The notes: generated from the letters alone by a model not told the origin. 64,000 nt of DNA from JBEIQE01 sp040376705 (GCA_040376705.1 JBEIQE010000001.1:186001-250000), one strand, 5' to 3'. Positions 24,873-33,677 are shown, numbered from the stretch's first letter. A program made the numbers and translations.

Positions 24873-25436
24873 TCAGTTATCCGTCATGTCATCGCTATCA
24901 AGCGCGATAATGTTGAATGATGGCGCAACAGCAAGACCTTTGTATTGGTCGGCTGTTAGCGGTATGGCATCTGGCGGTAAGGTGTGTTTGCCATTGCTTG
25001 AAACCGGGCATTTGATCGCCCAGCCATCTTTGATGCGTTCATAGAACGGCCACATGACTGTGATGACAGGTGATGTAGGGTTTAGCGAGCTGGCTTGTGC
25101 CTCAGCACCAATGAGTAGTGCAAACTCGGCACCATCAGGAATGCGTAGCTCAGCCATCTTGCGCGCGAGGCTCATGCCGCGCGTAGTATCGGTATCAGGT
25201 ATTGCCATATGTGGGGCAGAGGCATTACGAATCCAGCCCGGTGGCAGCTTGCCTGCAAAGTGCAAACCGCTGATGCGCGGTCCGCCCAAGGCGCGCTCGG
25301 CACCACAGAGCATGACGAAGGCTCTCACCTCGTCAATCGCCTGCATAACGGCGTGGCGATGCAGGGCAATAGCCGCGAGCGAGCGTCCAGCTGCACGGTA
25401 ATAGAGAAAATCGGATTCAGGTTCACTTGCCTGCAT
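24873..25436 (-). CDS. hypothetical protein
   Basis: A 187-residue soluble protein, unrecognised. It contains SDFLYYRAAGRSLAAIALHR near the start, a central part with two Trp residues (KLPPGWIRNASAPHMAIPDT), and TVMWPFYERIKDGWAIKCPV. The acidic end reads IIALDSDDMTDN. There is no signal peptide. It is convergent with hsp20 and preceded by a long intergenic stretch. The steady frame over 560 bases and the defined ATG support a real gene. Confidence 0.55.
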   Translation of the reverse strand: MQASEPESDFLYYRAAGRSLAAIALHRHAVMQAIDEVRAFVMLCGAERALGGPRISGLHFAGKLPPGWIRNASAPHMAIPDTDTTRGMSLARKMAELRIPDGAEFALLIGAEAQASSLNPTSPVITVMWPFYERIKDGWAIKCPVSSNGKHTLPPDAIPLTADQYKGLAVAPSFNIIALDSDDMTDN

Positions 25437-25797
25437 TGGTTTATTATAAAGCGAATCAGTTAGAGATGGTTTAACAGCGGTTAACCACTTGAACAGCTAT
25501 TCAAATTCGCTCTGGGGTCTTGGAAGTTCCCCGACCAGAGCCTTGTCGCTGCTGGTCGGGGATAGCCGCCCGTTTAACTCTGATAGCCCGATCATTTGGT
25601 CGTCAGGCAATTCAGAGCGCCTCCTCTGGTCAACACAGTCCAGGTAAAGTGATGCTACTTTAATGTGCAGACGAGTCAATAAACTATGTCAAATATGCAT
25701 AAAATTATCCTGCAATAACAGGGACTAAGGACGCATAAGCGTTCTCTTTCAGCTTGTTGGCCAAGCTGCTTGAGACGCTAACTTAAGTAGTTGAAGT
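25437..25797. other. 360-base intergenic region with a strong hairpin
   Basis: No convincing gene. It holds a perfect 10-bp inverted repeat, CCCCGACCAG (25529-25538) and CTGGTCGGGG (25552-25561), and several further CCAGAG/CTCTGG segments at 25510, 25536 and 25624 that could pair with it. A 60-codon frame on the minus strand (25497-25679) begins with TTG and has no ribosome site. The structure density suggests a small non-coding RNA (a 6S-like form was considered), but no family consensus could be confirmed. Confidence 0.35.
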
Positions 25798-26103
25798 TTA
25801 CGGTACGGGAGCCAGAGTTCCGCGGATTTCCCCCGTTTTGGGGTCGATCAGGTAGATGGTACGGCCCTTGGGGGTATCGGCCAGAACCGCCAGACTCGGC
25901 CCGGCAGCGCTAATGCCAACCACACTGGCCCCTGCGGGCAGGGGTTTGTTCCATGCGGCAATTGAGCCCATCATGACTTCGGTGGCGCTGGCCGTTGTCT
26001 GCCTGGAATTGCGGATCATGCCATAAGCGAGAAGGCCAAGCATGATGACGATAAGTAATGTCATTGCGCCAACAACAATCTTCATCGTTTTGATTTCAGG
26101 CAT
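25798..26103 (-). CDS. small single-span membrane protein, DUF6476-like
   Basis: A 101-residue protein with one strong membrane segment (KIVVGAMTLLIVIMLGLLAY, residues about 7-26), a short linker, and a predicted periplasmic C-terminal domain of strands (GISAAGPSLAVLADTPKGR, IYLIDPKTGEIRGTLAP). A small membrane protein beside rluD-rpoH is common in alphaproteobacteria, and the DUF6476 label is given from that context and size rather than from a domain match. It is divergent from rluD with 39 bases between the starts, so the promoters overlap. The start at 26103 was preferred to a longer frame that would overlap rluD. Confidence 0.6.
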   Translation of the reverse strand: MPEIKTMKIVVGAMTLLIVIMLGLLAYGMIRNSRQTTASATEVMMGSIAAWNKPLPAGASVVGISAAGPSLAVLADTPKGRTIYLIDPKTGEIRGTLAPVP

Positions 26104-26142
26104 TGCTTTAGCTCGCTTTCTTGCGGCACAACCTAGCACATT

Positions 26143-27114
26143 ATGAGCGAAACGCGATATACCCTCACCATTACCGACGTACAAGCCGGCCAGCGCCTCG
26201 ACAAGGCCCTTACGCTGCTGCTGCAAGAGCATGAGATGATCTCGCGTGTACGTGTGCAGGCTTTACTGGAAGATGGCCATGTGAGCCTGAATGGCGCTGT
26301 GGTGACTAACAGTAAAACTGTAACAACCACCGGGCAGGTGTATGAGGTTGAGCTGATCCGTGAAGCTATTCCTGATGTGGCAGAAGCGCAGGAAATACCG
26401 CTCGATATTGTGTATGAGGATGAGGATGTCATCGTCATCAACAAACCGGCAGGATTGGTGGTGCATCCGGCGGCGGGTAACTACACCGGTACGCTGGTTA
26501 ATGCTTTGCTCTGGCACCGTGGTGATGAGCTGTCAGGTATCGGTGGTGTGCAGCGCCCCGGTATTGTGCACCGGCTGGATAAAGATACCAGCGGACTGAT
26601 GGTTGTGGCCAAGCACGACAGCGCACATCATGCGCTGAGCAAACAGTTTGAAAAACGCACACTCAGCCGCACCTATCTGGCCGTGGTTTGGGGAGTGCCT
26701 ATGCCGCGCGAAGGCACCATTGATGCACCGATTGCCCGTAGCAAGAACGATCGCAAAAAGATGGCTGTGGTTGAGGGCGGTAAAGCCGCCCGTACACACT
26801 ATGCGGTGGAGCATGTGCTGGCGGCTGGTGCGCTATCGCTTATTCGCTGTACGCTTGAGACCGGCCGTACGCACCAGATTCGGGTGCATCTGACCCATCT
26901 GGGCAACCCGCTGATTGGCGATCAGGTGTATACCGGTAACCGCCGCCGCGGCCTGACCGAGCCTTATACAAGTGCGGTCAAGCACTTCCCCCGGCAGGCG
27001 CTGCATGCCGCTGAGCTGCATTTTATTAGCCCCAAAACCGGGGAAATGATGGAATTCAGTGCCGATTTGCCGCAGGATATGAGTGATTTACTCAAGCAAC
27101 TCGAAACCCGTTAA
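26143..27114 (+). CDS. rluD: RluD-family 23S rRNA pseudouridine synthase
   Basis: A 323-residue RluA-family pseudouridine synthase. An S4 RNA-binding domain covers about residues 15-70. The catalytic motif HRLDKDTSG lies at residues 143-151, with the nucleophilic aspartate at 146. The usual RTHQIRVHL motif follows near residue 245. RluD-type enzymes modify helix 69 of 23S rRNA (positions 1911, 1915 and 1917); the RluC alternative cannot be ruled out by eye. It ends 24 bases before rpoH and is likely cotranscribed with it, as is usual in the class. Confidence 0.9.
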   Translation: MSETRYTLTITDVQAGQRLDKALTLLLQEHEMISRVRVQALLEDGHVSLNGAVVTNSKTVTTTGQVYEVELIREAIPDVAEAQEIPLDIVYEDEDVIVINKPAGLVVHPAAGNYTGTLVNALLWHRGDELSGIGGVQRPGIVHRLDKDTSGLMVVAKHDSAHHALSKQFEKRTLSRTYLAVVWGVPMPREGTIDAPIARSKNDRKKMAVVEGGKAARTHYAVEHVLAAGALSLIRCTLETGRTHQIRVHLTHLGNPLIGDQVYTGNRRRGLTEPYTSAVKHFPRQALHAAELHFISPKTGEMMEFSADLPQDMSDLLKQLETR

Positions 27115-27138
27115 ACGCGGATTATGTTATAGAGACTT

Positions 27139-28023
27139 ATGGCTGACACGCCCAACCTTCCCGCCGTTTCTGCGTCAGATGGACTGACACATTATCTGGG
27201 CGAAATCCGTAACTTCCCCATGCTGGCGGCGGAAGAAGAATACATGCTGGCCAAGCGCTGGCGCGAGCATGGCGATAGAGCAGCAGCCCATAAACTGGTC
27301 ACCAGCCATCTGCGCCTCGTTGCGCGCATTGCCATGAACTACCGTGGTTATGGTCTGCCGATCAACGACCTTATTTCTGAGGGCCATATCGGCCTCATGC
27401 AGGCGGTTAAAAAGTTCGACCCCGAGAAGGGTTTCCGCCTCGCGACTTACGCCATGTGGTGGATACGTGCTTCAATTCAGGAATACATCCTGCACAGCTG
27501 GTCGCTGGTGAAGATGGGAACCACCTCGGCGCAAAAGAAGCTGTTTTTCAACCTGCGCCGCCTGAAGAGCCAGTTGAACGCACTGGACGATAAAGACTTG
27601 GCGCCCGAGCAGCTCAAGCAGATTGCTGAAGAACTGCAGGTGAGTGAGCGCGAGGTGGTGGATATGAACCGCCGCCTCTCAGGGCCTGATCATTCGCTTA
27701 ATGCCCCGCGTACGCTGGATGGTGATGGCGAGTGGATGGACTTTTTAGAGGATGAGCGCAGCAATCAGGAAGTGAAGCTGATTGAATCGGACGAGCACAA
27801 GCAACGCACCAAGCTGCTTACGCATGCCCTGAATAAGCTGGATGCACGCGAAAAGCGTATTATCGAGGCGCGTGCGCTGAGCGAAGAGCCGATGACACTG
27901 GAAGACCTGTCGCAGGAATTTGGCGTAAGTCGCGAGCGTGTACGCCAGATCGAGGCACGGGCCATGGCCAAGGTACAAAAAGAAGTACTTGATGGCGCCA
28001 GTCAGCAAGGCGACAAAATTTAG
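27139..28023 (+). CDS. rpoH: RNA polymerase sigma-32 factor (heat shock)
   Basis: A 294-residue group 3 sigma factor of the RpoH type. Region 1.2 is LTHYLGEIRNFPMLAAEEEY. Region 2 includes DLISEGHIGLMQAVKKFDPE and FRLATYAMWWIRASIQEYIL. The RpoH box, QKKLFFNLRR, which separates it from RpoD, is present near residue 132. Region 4 carries the helix-turn-helix LEDLSQEFGVSRERVRQIEA. It directs transcription of chaperone and protease genes. A likely target, hsp20, lies 2.8 kb upstream. The tail overlaps the convergent membrane-protein gene by 4 bases. Confidence 0.95.
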   Translation: MADTPNLPAVSASDGLTHYLGEIRNFPMLAAEEEYMLAKRWREHGDRAAAHKLVTSHLRLVARIAMNYRGYGLPINDLISEGHIGLMQAVKKFDPEKGFRLATYAMWWIRASIQEYILHSWSLVKMGTTSAQKKLFFNLRRLKSQLNALDDKDLAPEQLKQIAEELQVSEREVVDMNRRLSGPDHSLNAPRTLDGDGEWMDFLEDERSNQEVKLIESDEHKQRTKLLTHALNKLDAREKRIIEARALSEEPMTLEDLSQEFGVSRERVRQIEARAMAKVQKEVLDGASQQGDKI

Positions 28024-28478
28024 CGTATATTCTCGGTTACGCTGTTACCCCATTCCTCAACCAGCCGCTTCTGGCGTTCGCGAATGGTTTCGAGCCGGCG
28101 TTTGTTGCGAGCGGATATAACCATTACAATAACGCTGGGCACAACCTGTGCTAAAATCCAGCCAATACCTGCACCTGCCAGCATGAGGATCCAGGCGAAG
28201 GGTGAACTCAGCATTTCAATTGCATGGCTGCGGGTGTGGTTAGACCAGAGTTCGAGCAGCAAGGGGGTGAGCGCGGCGATGTTAAGCGCCCCAACGGTAA
28301 TGGTGGTAAGTTTGCCCTTTTCCTTATCCAGCAATAGAGCGGCATAAGTAGGAATAAGTCCGCCGAGAACCAGAATGGCTGTAGGCATGGCAAAAAGCGC
28401 AACCAGAAAACCAACAACCAGCAGCGCTGAGCGGGAGCTTTTCTTGCGGGCGGCGGCGGAGTTTGTGGGTTTGGCCAT
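28020..28478 (-). CDS. small polytopic membrane protein paired with the pseudokinase
   Basis: A 152-residue protein with a lysine-rich cytoplasmic N-terminus (MAKPTNSAAARKKSSRS), three or four hydrophobic segments (LLVVGFLVALFAMPTAILVL, LIPTYAALLL, an NIAALTPLLLEL region and an FAWILMLAGAGIGWILAQVV segment), and a basic C-terminal tail (RNKRRLETIRERQKRL). No family was recognised. It starts two bases after the pseudokinase stop, so the two are one unit, and it may be the membrane partner of that protein. The start at 28478 was preferred over a longer frame overlapping the upstream gene. Confidence 0.65.
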   Translation of the reverse strand: MAKPTNSAAARKKSSRSALLVVGFLVALFAMPTAILVLGGLIPTYAALLLDKEKGKLTTITVGALNIAALTPLLLELWSNHTRSHAIEMLSSPFAWILMLAGAGIGWILAQVVPSVIVMVISARNKRRLETIRERQKRLVEEWGNSVTENIR

Positions 28479-28480
28479 GG

Positions 28481-30532
28481 CTAGAAGAACTTCGTAAAGA
28501 CTGAGACAAGAACAATAGCGGCGGCTGCAAAAATACCGATGAAGGCAGTAATCTGGCGGCCCTGATTGAGTATGGCGGCTTCGCGTGCCGCTGTATTGCT
28601 GGAGAGATCGCGCGCGACCTTCTCCCATTGGCTCCACTCGCTGCGGGCTCGGTCAAAACCGTCTTTATCCTGTCGCTGGACGTTGCTGTCATCGACCAGT
28701 GCGAGCAGGGCCTCCAGATCGCCTTTGCGCGAGACGCGCTTGAGCTCTTTGGTCAGTTTGTCGCGCAGGACCTTGTTGTTATAGCGCTCGAGTGACGGGG
28801 CGAGCAAACGACCCAGCCACTCAGAGGTATGCGGCATCGGCTCGTTATGGAACTTCTTTTGCACTTCAGCAAGAATGCTGAGAATGGCAACCGCGCGCTG
28901 TCCTTTATCGGACTTGGGGTCGAGTAGCGGGAACAGACGATCGTTCATACGCTTCTGGCGGCTTAGTACAAAGGCGGCGATATGTCGGTCCATCGGCTCA
29001 AGGGTTGTTTCTTCCGGGCCAACGGTTGAGGCATAACGCTCGATACCCTGGGCTACAGCCTTGAGATGAAGCGGGTAAATTTCGCTAATCATGGGGCTCA
29101 GGCAGGGCATGTGCAGGTTCAGCTCATAGAGCACACGCTCAACGCCATAACCGGGCAGATTGCGCTCAAGCAGCATGCGCACGCCCTCAAAGATCTGTGC
29201 CACCGCTGTATTCTCGCCATTAAAGTTTGTCGGGCGATTGCTCCAGAAGCTGATGATCTGTGATGAAATGATATCGGCCACGGTACGTGGCTGCTGGCCA
29301 CTTGAAATGAGATTGGCCAGTAACGGCCCAAGGCCCGTGGGCATGGCCGCTACATCACGAAAACGGATAGGAGCAGCGCTATCGAGTGCCACACAGCTGC
29401 GCGACACAAGACGCTCGGTAGCGGTGCCGCCGCGCGTTACGCCAGCAGCAGTAGAGATGGCTTCCTGCAGCGCATCCGCCATTTCCTCGTCGCCAATCGA
29501 ACGGCGCAGCCAGCGGTCGAGTGAGCTGTCTTCAATAATGCGTGCAGCATTATCGGGCATTTTGCTCATTGCATTAGCCAGAAGGCGCGGATGCAGGAAA
29601 AATTGTCCATTAAACTCGAGTGTGCGCTGGGCTTTGCGTAGCTGACCTGCGGGTTTGCTGCCCATGCGGCGGCCCCCTAGCCAATGGCTGATATCATCAA
29701 GCCCCCAGCGCAGCTCGGGATCATCCGCCAGAACACCGCGGAAGAACTCGCTATAGGCACTTGGTAGCTTCATGCCCGTGAGCAGGGCCATCATGCTGCC
29801 CTTTTCGATTTTGGCGTGCAGCAATTCTTCAAGCGGCATGCTGAGAGCGGGCAGGCGGCCCAGCAGTAAAAGCAGCAGGCTTACGCCCGTGGCGTAGATA
29901 TCTTCCGGCGATGCAGCAGGGCCGCGTGCAACCGGCTTTGCCATCATGCGCTCAATAGTCTCAAAACCATAATGCTGGTACTTACCGGGCGCGGTTGAAA
30001 GGCATTCGCCAATACAGAGCGCATAGTTGCCAGATTCGCGCATGAACAGATTGGTGGGGTTGATACGGCCATGGCTGAGGCCTGCTAGATAAATATCGCG
30101 CAGACCATCGTGCATGCTTTCAACAGCCTGTTTGAAGTTCAGCTCACCCGGCAAAGGTGGGCGCTCTTCGGTTACGCTGCTCATGCACACATGGCCAGCT
30201 GGTTTCTCGATAACTACAACCGGGCGGTGGCGGCCGAATTCGGGCCAATATACAACATCGGTATCGACATAGCGGAACACATAGGGCGAGTTGACGTTAA
30301 GCGCACTTGGCGATGCATCATGCCGCGGGAATTCGTGCAGGTCAGGCACCAGGCCAATCAGCGAGCCACCACCTCGAATACCTTGCACCGCATAGGCCTT
30401 GGCACCGGGTTGGTTGAGCTGAGGCACGGCAGTGCTGGGGAAAATTTCGTACCGACCGTTACAAATAGTAATACGGTCGCCAGCAGGTGCGGGCGCGGCG
30501 GCAGTTGGGGCGGTTGCGTCTTTAGTTGCCAT
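28481..30532 (-). CDS. tail-anchored pseudokinase-like protein
   Basis: The first 290 residues follow a eukaryotic-type Ser/Thr kinase layout. VVVIEKPAG is the hinge, and LSHGRINPTNLFM stands where the catalytic loop HRDxKxxN is, keeping the H and N but losing the catalytic aspartate. CIGEC replaces DFG, SPEDIYATGVSLLLLLLGRLP is subdomain IX with its conserved aspartate, and DDPELRWGL is subdomain XI. No glycine loop or clear VAIK lysine was seen. The next 360 residues are helical and unassigned. A single hydrophobic segment at the very end (TAFIGIFAAAAIVLVSVF) would anchor it, with the kinase part in the cytoplasm. A scaffold or sensor role is likelier than catalysis. It shares a unit with the small membrane protein and is preceded by an SD-bearing hairpin. 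Confidence 0.7.
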   Translation of the reverse strand: MATKDATAPTAAAPAPAGDRITICNGRYEIFPSTAVPQLNQPGAKAYAVQGIRGGGSLIGLVPDLHEFPRHDASPSALNVNSPYVFRYVDTDVVYWPEFGRHRPVVVIEKPAGHVCMSSVTEERPPLPGELNFKQAVESMHDGLRDIYLAGLSHGRINPTNLFMRESGNYALCIGECLSTAPGKYQHYGFETIERMMAKPVARGPAASPEDIYATGVSLLLLLLGRLPALSMPLEELLHAKIEKGSMMALLTGMKLPSAYSEFFRGVLADDPELRWGLDDISHWLGGRRMGSKPAGQLRKAQRTLEFNGQFFLHPRLLANAMSKMPDNAARIIEDSSLDRWLRRSIGDEEMADALQEAISTAAGVTRGGTATERLVSRSCVALDSAAPIRFRDVAAMPTGLGPLLANLISSGQQPRTVADIISSQIISFWSNRPTNFNGENTAVAQIFEGVRMLLERNLPGYGVERVLYELNLHMPCLSPMISEIYPLHLKAVAQGIERYASTVGPEETTLEPMDRHIAAFVLSRQKRMNDRLFPLLDPKSDKGQRAVAILSILAEVQKKFHNEPMPHTSEWLGRLLAPSLERYNNKVLRDKLTKELKRVSRKGDLEALLALVDDSNVQRQDKDGFDRARSEWSQWEKVARDLSSNTAAREAAILNQGRQITAFIGIFAAAAIVLVSVFTKFF

Positions 30533-30566
30533 GCTGTCTCAAGGGCTCCTTCGCCCTTAAGACAGC
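30533..30566 (-). promoter_or_regulatory. hairpin presenting the Shine-Dalgarno of the pseudokinase gene
   Basis: On the gene strand, GCTGTCTTAAGGGC pairs with GCCCTTGAGACAGC (13 Watson-Crick pairs and one U-G) around the hexaloop GAAGGA. The second arm ends directly at the ATG. The only good ribosome site for the gene is therefore the loop itself. There is no T run, so a terminator for serA is unlikely. Translational control by folding or a bound factor is inferred. Confidence 0.6.
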
Positions 30567-30629
30567 TTAATTCATAATCGTTAATCAGGCAATTAATCAG
30601 ACATTTATCAAACCGAGTTTTGGCCAAAC

Positions 30630-32210
30630 CTAGGCAAAACGCAGGTGGCGGGCCTCAACGACGCCGGGTAACTTGCCGATTTCGCCCAATAACGCTGCGC
30701 TAATGCCCTGATCGACCGATACCAGCAACACAGCCGTTGCGCCGGGTTTGGTACGGCCAAGATGGAAAGTAGCGATATTCACCTTGCCATCGCCCAGCTT
30801 GGTGCCGAGGTGGCCGATGAAGCCGGGTTTGTCCTCATTACGCACATACAGCATCTCGGGTGAGATTTCCGCCTCAATAGCAACGCCATCCACCTCGGTG
30901 ATGCGCGGCTTGGCGCCGCCAATAAGGGTGCCTTCAACGGTGTGCTGTCCAGCTTCAGTAGTGATCTTTACACGCACCAGTGTCTGATAATCGCGTGCTT
31001 CATCCCGTTTGGTTTCGGCCAGTTCAATGCCGCGCTCTTTGGCAATCACTGGAGCGTTGATCATGTTTACGCTATCAAGCTGTTTGCTCAGCAGGCCCAT
31101 AAGCACCGTTGCGGTAAGCGGTTTGGTATTGAGTTGGCTTACGAGGCCATCGTACTCAACGGTAACACTCTTGATGCCGCCTGCCACAACCTGACCCGCA
31201 AATGCACCAAGTTGCTCGGCCAGTTTGAGGTAGGGCTTGAGGCGCGGGGCCTCTTCAGCCGAAACCGAGGGCATGTTGAGGGCGTTGGTCACAGCGCCGC
31301 TCATCAGGTAGTCAGACATCTGCTCGGCAACCTGCAGGGCGACGTTCTCCTGTGCTTCGTTAGTGCTCGCGCCGAGGTGCGGCGTGCAGATAACCTTTTC
31401 GTTGCCGAACAGGGCATTGGTTTTGGCGGGCTCTTCCACGAACACATCAAGCCCTGCGCCACCTACATGGCCACTATCGAGGGCTTCTTTAAGGGCGACT
31501 TCATCCACCAGACCGCCGCGCGCACAGTTGATGATACGCACGCCCTTCTTCATTATAGCAAAGGCCTTGGCATCAACCACATTACGGGTCTGCTCGGTGA
31601 GCGGGGTGTGCAGGGTAATGAAGTCAGCCTTGGCAAAGAGTGTATCGAGGTCAACGCGCTCGACACCGAGCTTGGTGGCACGCTCTTCCGACAGGTAGGG
31701 GTCGAACGCCATGACCTTCATCTTCAGGCCTACAGCACGGTCGGCCACGATGGAGCCGATGTTGCCGCAGCCAATAACACCAAGCACCTTGCCGCACAGC
31801 TCGATACCCATGAACTTGGACTTTTCCCACTTACCGGCATGGGTGCTGGTATTGGCCTGCGGAATATCGCGGGCGAGGGCGAAGATCATGGCCAAGGCGT
31901 GCTCGGCGGTGGTGATGGAGTTGCCGAACGGAGTGTTCATCACCACAATGCCCTTGGCTGTTGCGGCGGGTACATCAACGTTATCAACGCCAATACCCGC
32001 ACGGCCAACGACCTTGAGGTTGGTGGCTTTGGCGATCAGGTCTTTCGTCACTTTTGTGGCCGAGCGGATGGCCAGTCCATCGTATTGATCGATAATAGCA
32101 GCCAGCTCATCCGGCTTGAGACCTGATTTAATATCCACCTCAACGCCGCGATCCTTGAAAATGGCAACAGCAGCAGGCGAGAGAGCATCCGAAATAAGAA
32201 CTTTAGGCAT
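30630..32210 (-). CDS. serA: D-3-phosphoglycerate dehydrogenase
   Basis: Catalyses the first step of serine synthesis, 3-phosphoglycerate to 3-phosphohydroxypyruvate with NAD. At about 526 residues it is the long form with an intervening (ASB) domain and a C-terminal ACT domain. The nucleotide motif is VLGVIGCGNIGSI. Active-site segments are INCARGGLVDE (Arg), DVFVEEPA (Glu) and VICTPHLGASTNEA (His). The ACT domain covers about residues 455-526 (RNEDKPGFIGHLGTKL). The ATG at 32210 has AAGGA 8 bases upstream; a TTG 15 bases earlier is less likely. It follows serC on the same strand, with a hairpin between. Confidence 0.95.
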   Translation of the reverse strand: MPKVLISDALSPAAVAIFKDRGVEVDIKSGLKPDELAAIIDQYDGLAIRSATKVTKDLIAKATNLKVVGRAGIGVDNVDVPAATAKGIVVMNTPFGNSITTAEHALAMIFALARDIPQANTSTHAGKWEKSKFMGIELCGKVLGVIGCGNIGSIVADRAVGLKMKVMAFDPYLSEERATKLGVERVDLDTLFAKADFITLHTPLTEQTRNVVDAKAFAIMKKGVRIINCARGGLVDEVALKEALDSGHVGGAGLDVFVEEPAKTNALFGNEKVICTPHLGASTNEAQENVALQVAEQMSDYLMSGAVTNALNMPSVSAEEAPRLKPYLKLAEQLGAFAGQVVAGGIKSVTVEYDGLVSQLNTKPLTATVLMGLLSKQLDSVNMINAPVIAKERGIELAETKRDEARDYQTLVRVKITTEAGQHTVEGTLIGGAKPRITEVDGVAIEAEISPEMLYVRNEDKPGFIGHLGTKLGDGKVNIATFHLGRTKPGATAVLLVSVDQGISAALLGEIGKLPGVVEARHLRFA

Positions 32211-32228
32211 CGTGTTTTCCTTCAATGC

Positions 32229-32254
32229 GTCCTACCCGCTAAAGCGGGCAGGAC
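32229..32254 (-). promoter_or_regulatory. leader hairpin before serA
   Basis: On the gene strand, GTCCT-G-CCCGC, loop TTTA, then GCGGG-T-AGGAC form two perfect 5-bp arms with one G-T wobble between. TGAAGGA, the ribosome site, follows five bases later. The same outer arms and spacing recur before serC. The alphaproteobacterial serC RNA motif is the likely counterpart. Confidence 0.55.
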
Positions 32255-32270
32255 AGTGAGATGAGATAGA

Positions 32271-33437
32271 TTAAGCAGCTTTGGCCTGTGCCTGTTTGGC
32301 GCCTTCATAAGCCCAGTCGAGCCACGGGCCGAGCGCAGCTACATCGCTGGCCTCAACCGTTGCGCCGCACCAGATGCGCAGACCCAGCGGGGCGGTGCGA
32401 TATGACGCAATATCATAAGCCACGCCTTCCTTCTCGAGCACACCTGCCAGTTTCTTGGCAACTTCGGCCTGCTGTTCCTTACCGAGGCTTGCAAACCAGG
32501 GGTCGGTAATCTTGAGGCAGATTGAAGTGTTAGAGCGGGTCTTGGGGTCAACCGCCAGATAGTCAATCCAGGGTGTAGCTTGTACCCATTTATCGAGCGC
32601 GGCTGCATTGGCTTGCGAGCGCGCAATAAGGCCTTTTACACCGCCAAGGCTATCCGCCCACTTGAGGCTCACAATCACATCTTCAACGCACAGCATTGAG
32701 GGGGTGTTGATGGTCTCGCCCTTGAAGATACCTTCGGTCAGCTTGCCGCCCGAGGTCATGCGGAACAGCTTGGGTAGAGCCCATGCCGGAGTATAGCTCT
32801 CAAGGCGCTGCACCGCGCGCGGCGAAAGGATAATGACGCCATGCTGTGCTTCGCCGCCCAAAACTTTTTGCCACGAGTAGGTGGTTACATCAAGCTTGTC
32901 CCATGGCAGGTCCATAGCGAATGCGGCTGAGGTCGCATCGCAGATAGTAAGGCCTGCACGGTCAGCCGGAATCCAGTTACCGTCCGGCACGCGTACGCCA
33001 GATGTTGTACCGTTCCAGGCGAACACTACATCGTTTTCAAAGTTCACAGCTGTAAGGTCTGGCAGAATACCATAAGCAGTTTCAACCACAGTCAGGTTGG
33101 GCAGCTTCAGCTGATCGCGCGCATCAATCGCCCAGTCCTGGCTGAAGGCTTCCCATGCCAGCACGGTGGTGCCACGTGCACCAAGCATGCTCCACATGGC
33201 CATTTCAACTGCGCCTGTATCTGATGCAGGGACGATACCGATGCGGTAGTCAGCCGGAACGCCAAGAACCTTGCGGGTAAGATCAATCGCTTCCTGCAGT
33301 TTGGCTTTACCGGCGGCAGAGCGGTGCGAGCGGCCAAGGGTGGCCCCCTTCAGCGCATCAAGCGACCAGCCCGGTAGTTTGGCGCAAGGGCCGCTTGAGA
33401 AATTCGGATTGTTAGGACGGGTAGCAGGTGTGCTCAT
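32271..33437 (-). CDS. serC: phosphoserine aminotransferase
   Basis: A 388-residue PLP enzyme for the second step of serine synthesis, transferring an amino group from glutamate to 3-phosphohydroxypyruvate. The alphaproteobacterial form is recognised by [20 protein letters not shown] and [20 protein letters not shown]. The PLP lysine is in [13 protein letters not shown], and [13 protein letters not shown] supplies the pyridine-binding aspartate. It starts 60 bases before serA ends its leader, and the two form an operon, serC first. A hairpin sits directly upstream of its ribosome site. Confidence 0.95.
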   Translation of the reverse strand: MSTPATRPNNPNFSSGPCAKLPGWSLDALKGATLGRSHRSAAGKAKLQEAIDLTRKVLGVPADYRIGIVPASDTGAVEMAMWSMLGARGTTVLAWEAFSQDWAIDARDQLKLPNLTVVETAYGILPDLTAVNFENDVVFAWNGTTSGVRVPDGNWIPADRAGLTICDATSAAFAMDLPWDKLDVTTYSWQKVLGGEAQHGVIILSPRAVQRLESYTPAWALPKLFRMTSGGKLTEGIFKGETINTPSMLCVEDVIVSLKWADSLGGVKGLIARSQANAAALDKWVQATPWIDYLAVDPKTRSNTSICLKITDPWFASLGKEQQAEVAKKLAGVLEKEGVAYDIASYRTAPLGLRIWCGATVEASDVAALGPWLDWAYEGAKQAQAKAA

Positions 33438-33458
33438 GATTTTATCTATCCTTCAGCC

Positions 33459-33484
33459 GTCCTCATGCAGCTAAGCGCCAGGAC
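33459..33484 (-). promoter_or_regulatory. leader hairpin before serC (serC RNA motif candidate)
   Basis: On the gene strand, GTCCTGGCGCTTAGCTGCAT then GAGGAC: outer arms GTCCT and AGGAC, with an inner GCTTAGC loop region, followed at once by GGCTGAAGGA, the ribosome site of serC. It aligns with the serA leader over CTGTCCTG, GCTT, AGC, AGGACG and TGAAGGA. Confidence 0.55.
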
Positions 33485-33677
33485 AGACAAAAGTTGCGCA
33501 ACGTTGGGGTTGCGTGGCCCAAAAGGAGCGTAGCAAAGCCTGTGCCAGCGTCAATCTATTGATATGTATAATGTTAGATATTAACGCCTCGATTCGAGTA
33601 AGATAGGGATACCGCGAGGCTGAGAACTGGACTAGAACTAGCCCAGTTTTGAGTCGGTTTTTGGTTTGGAGAATTTC

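Noticed and set aside
25497..25679. 60-codon minus-strand frame in the structured intergenic region
   Set aside because: It begins with TTG, has no ribosome site and overlaps a strong inverted repeat, so a structured RNA or non-coding DNA is more likely.
28481..30532. Active Ser/Thr protein kinase
   Set aside because: The catalytic aspartate (HRD) is replaced in HGRINPTN and DFG is missing, so activity by the usual mechanism is unlikely.
30942..32126. Long plus-strand frame of almost 400 codons opposite serA
   Set aside because: serA is unmistakable on the minus strand; the opposite frame has no ribosome site or family signature.
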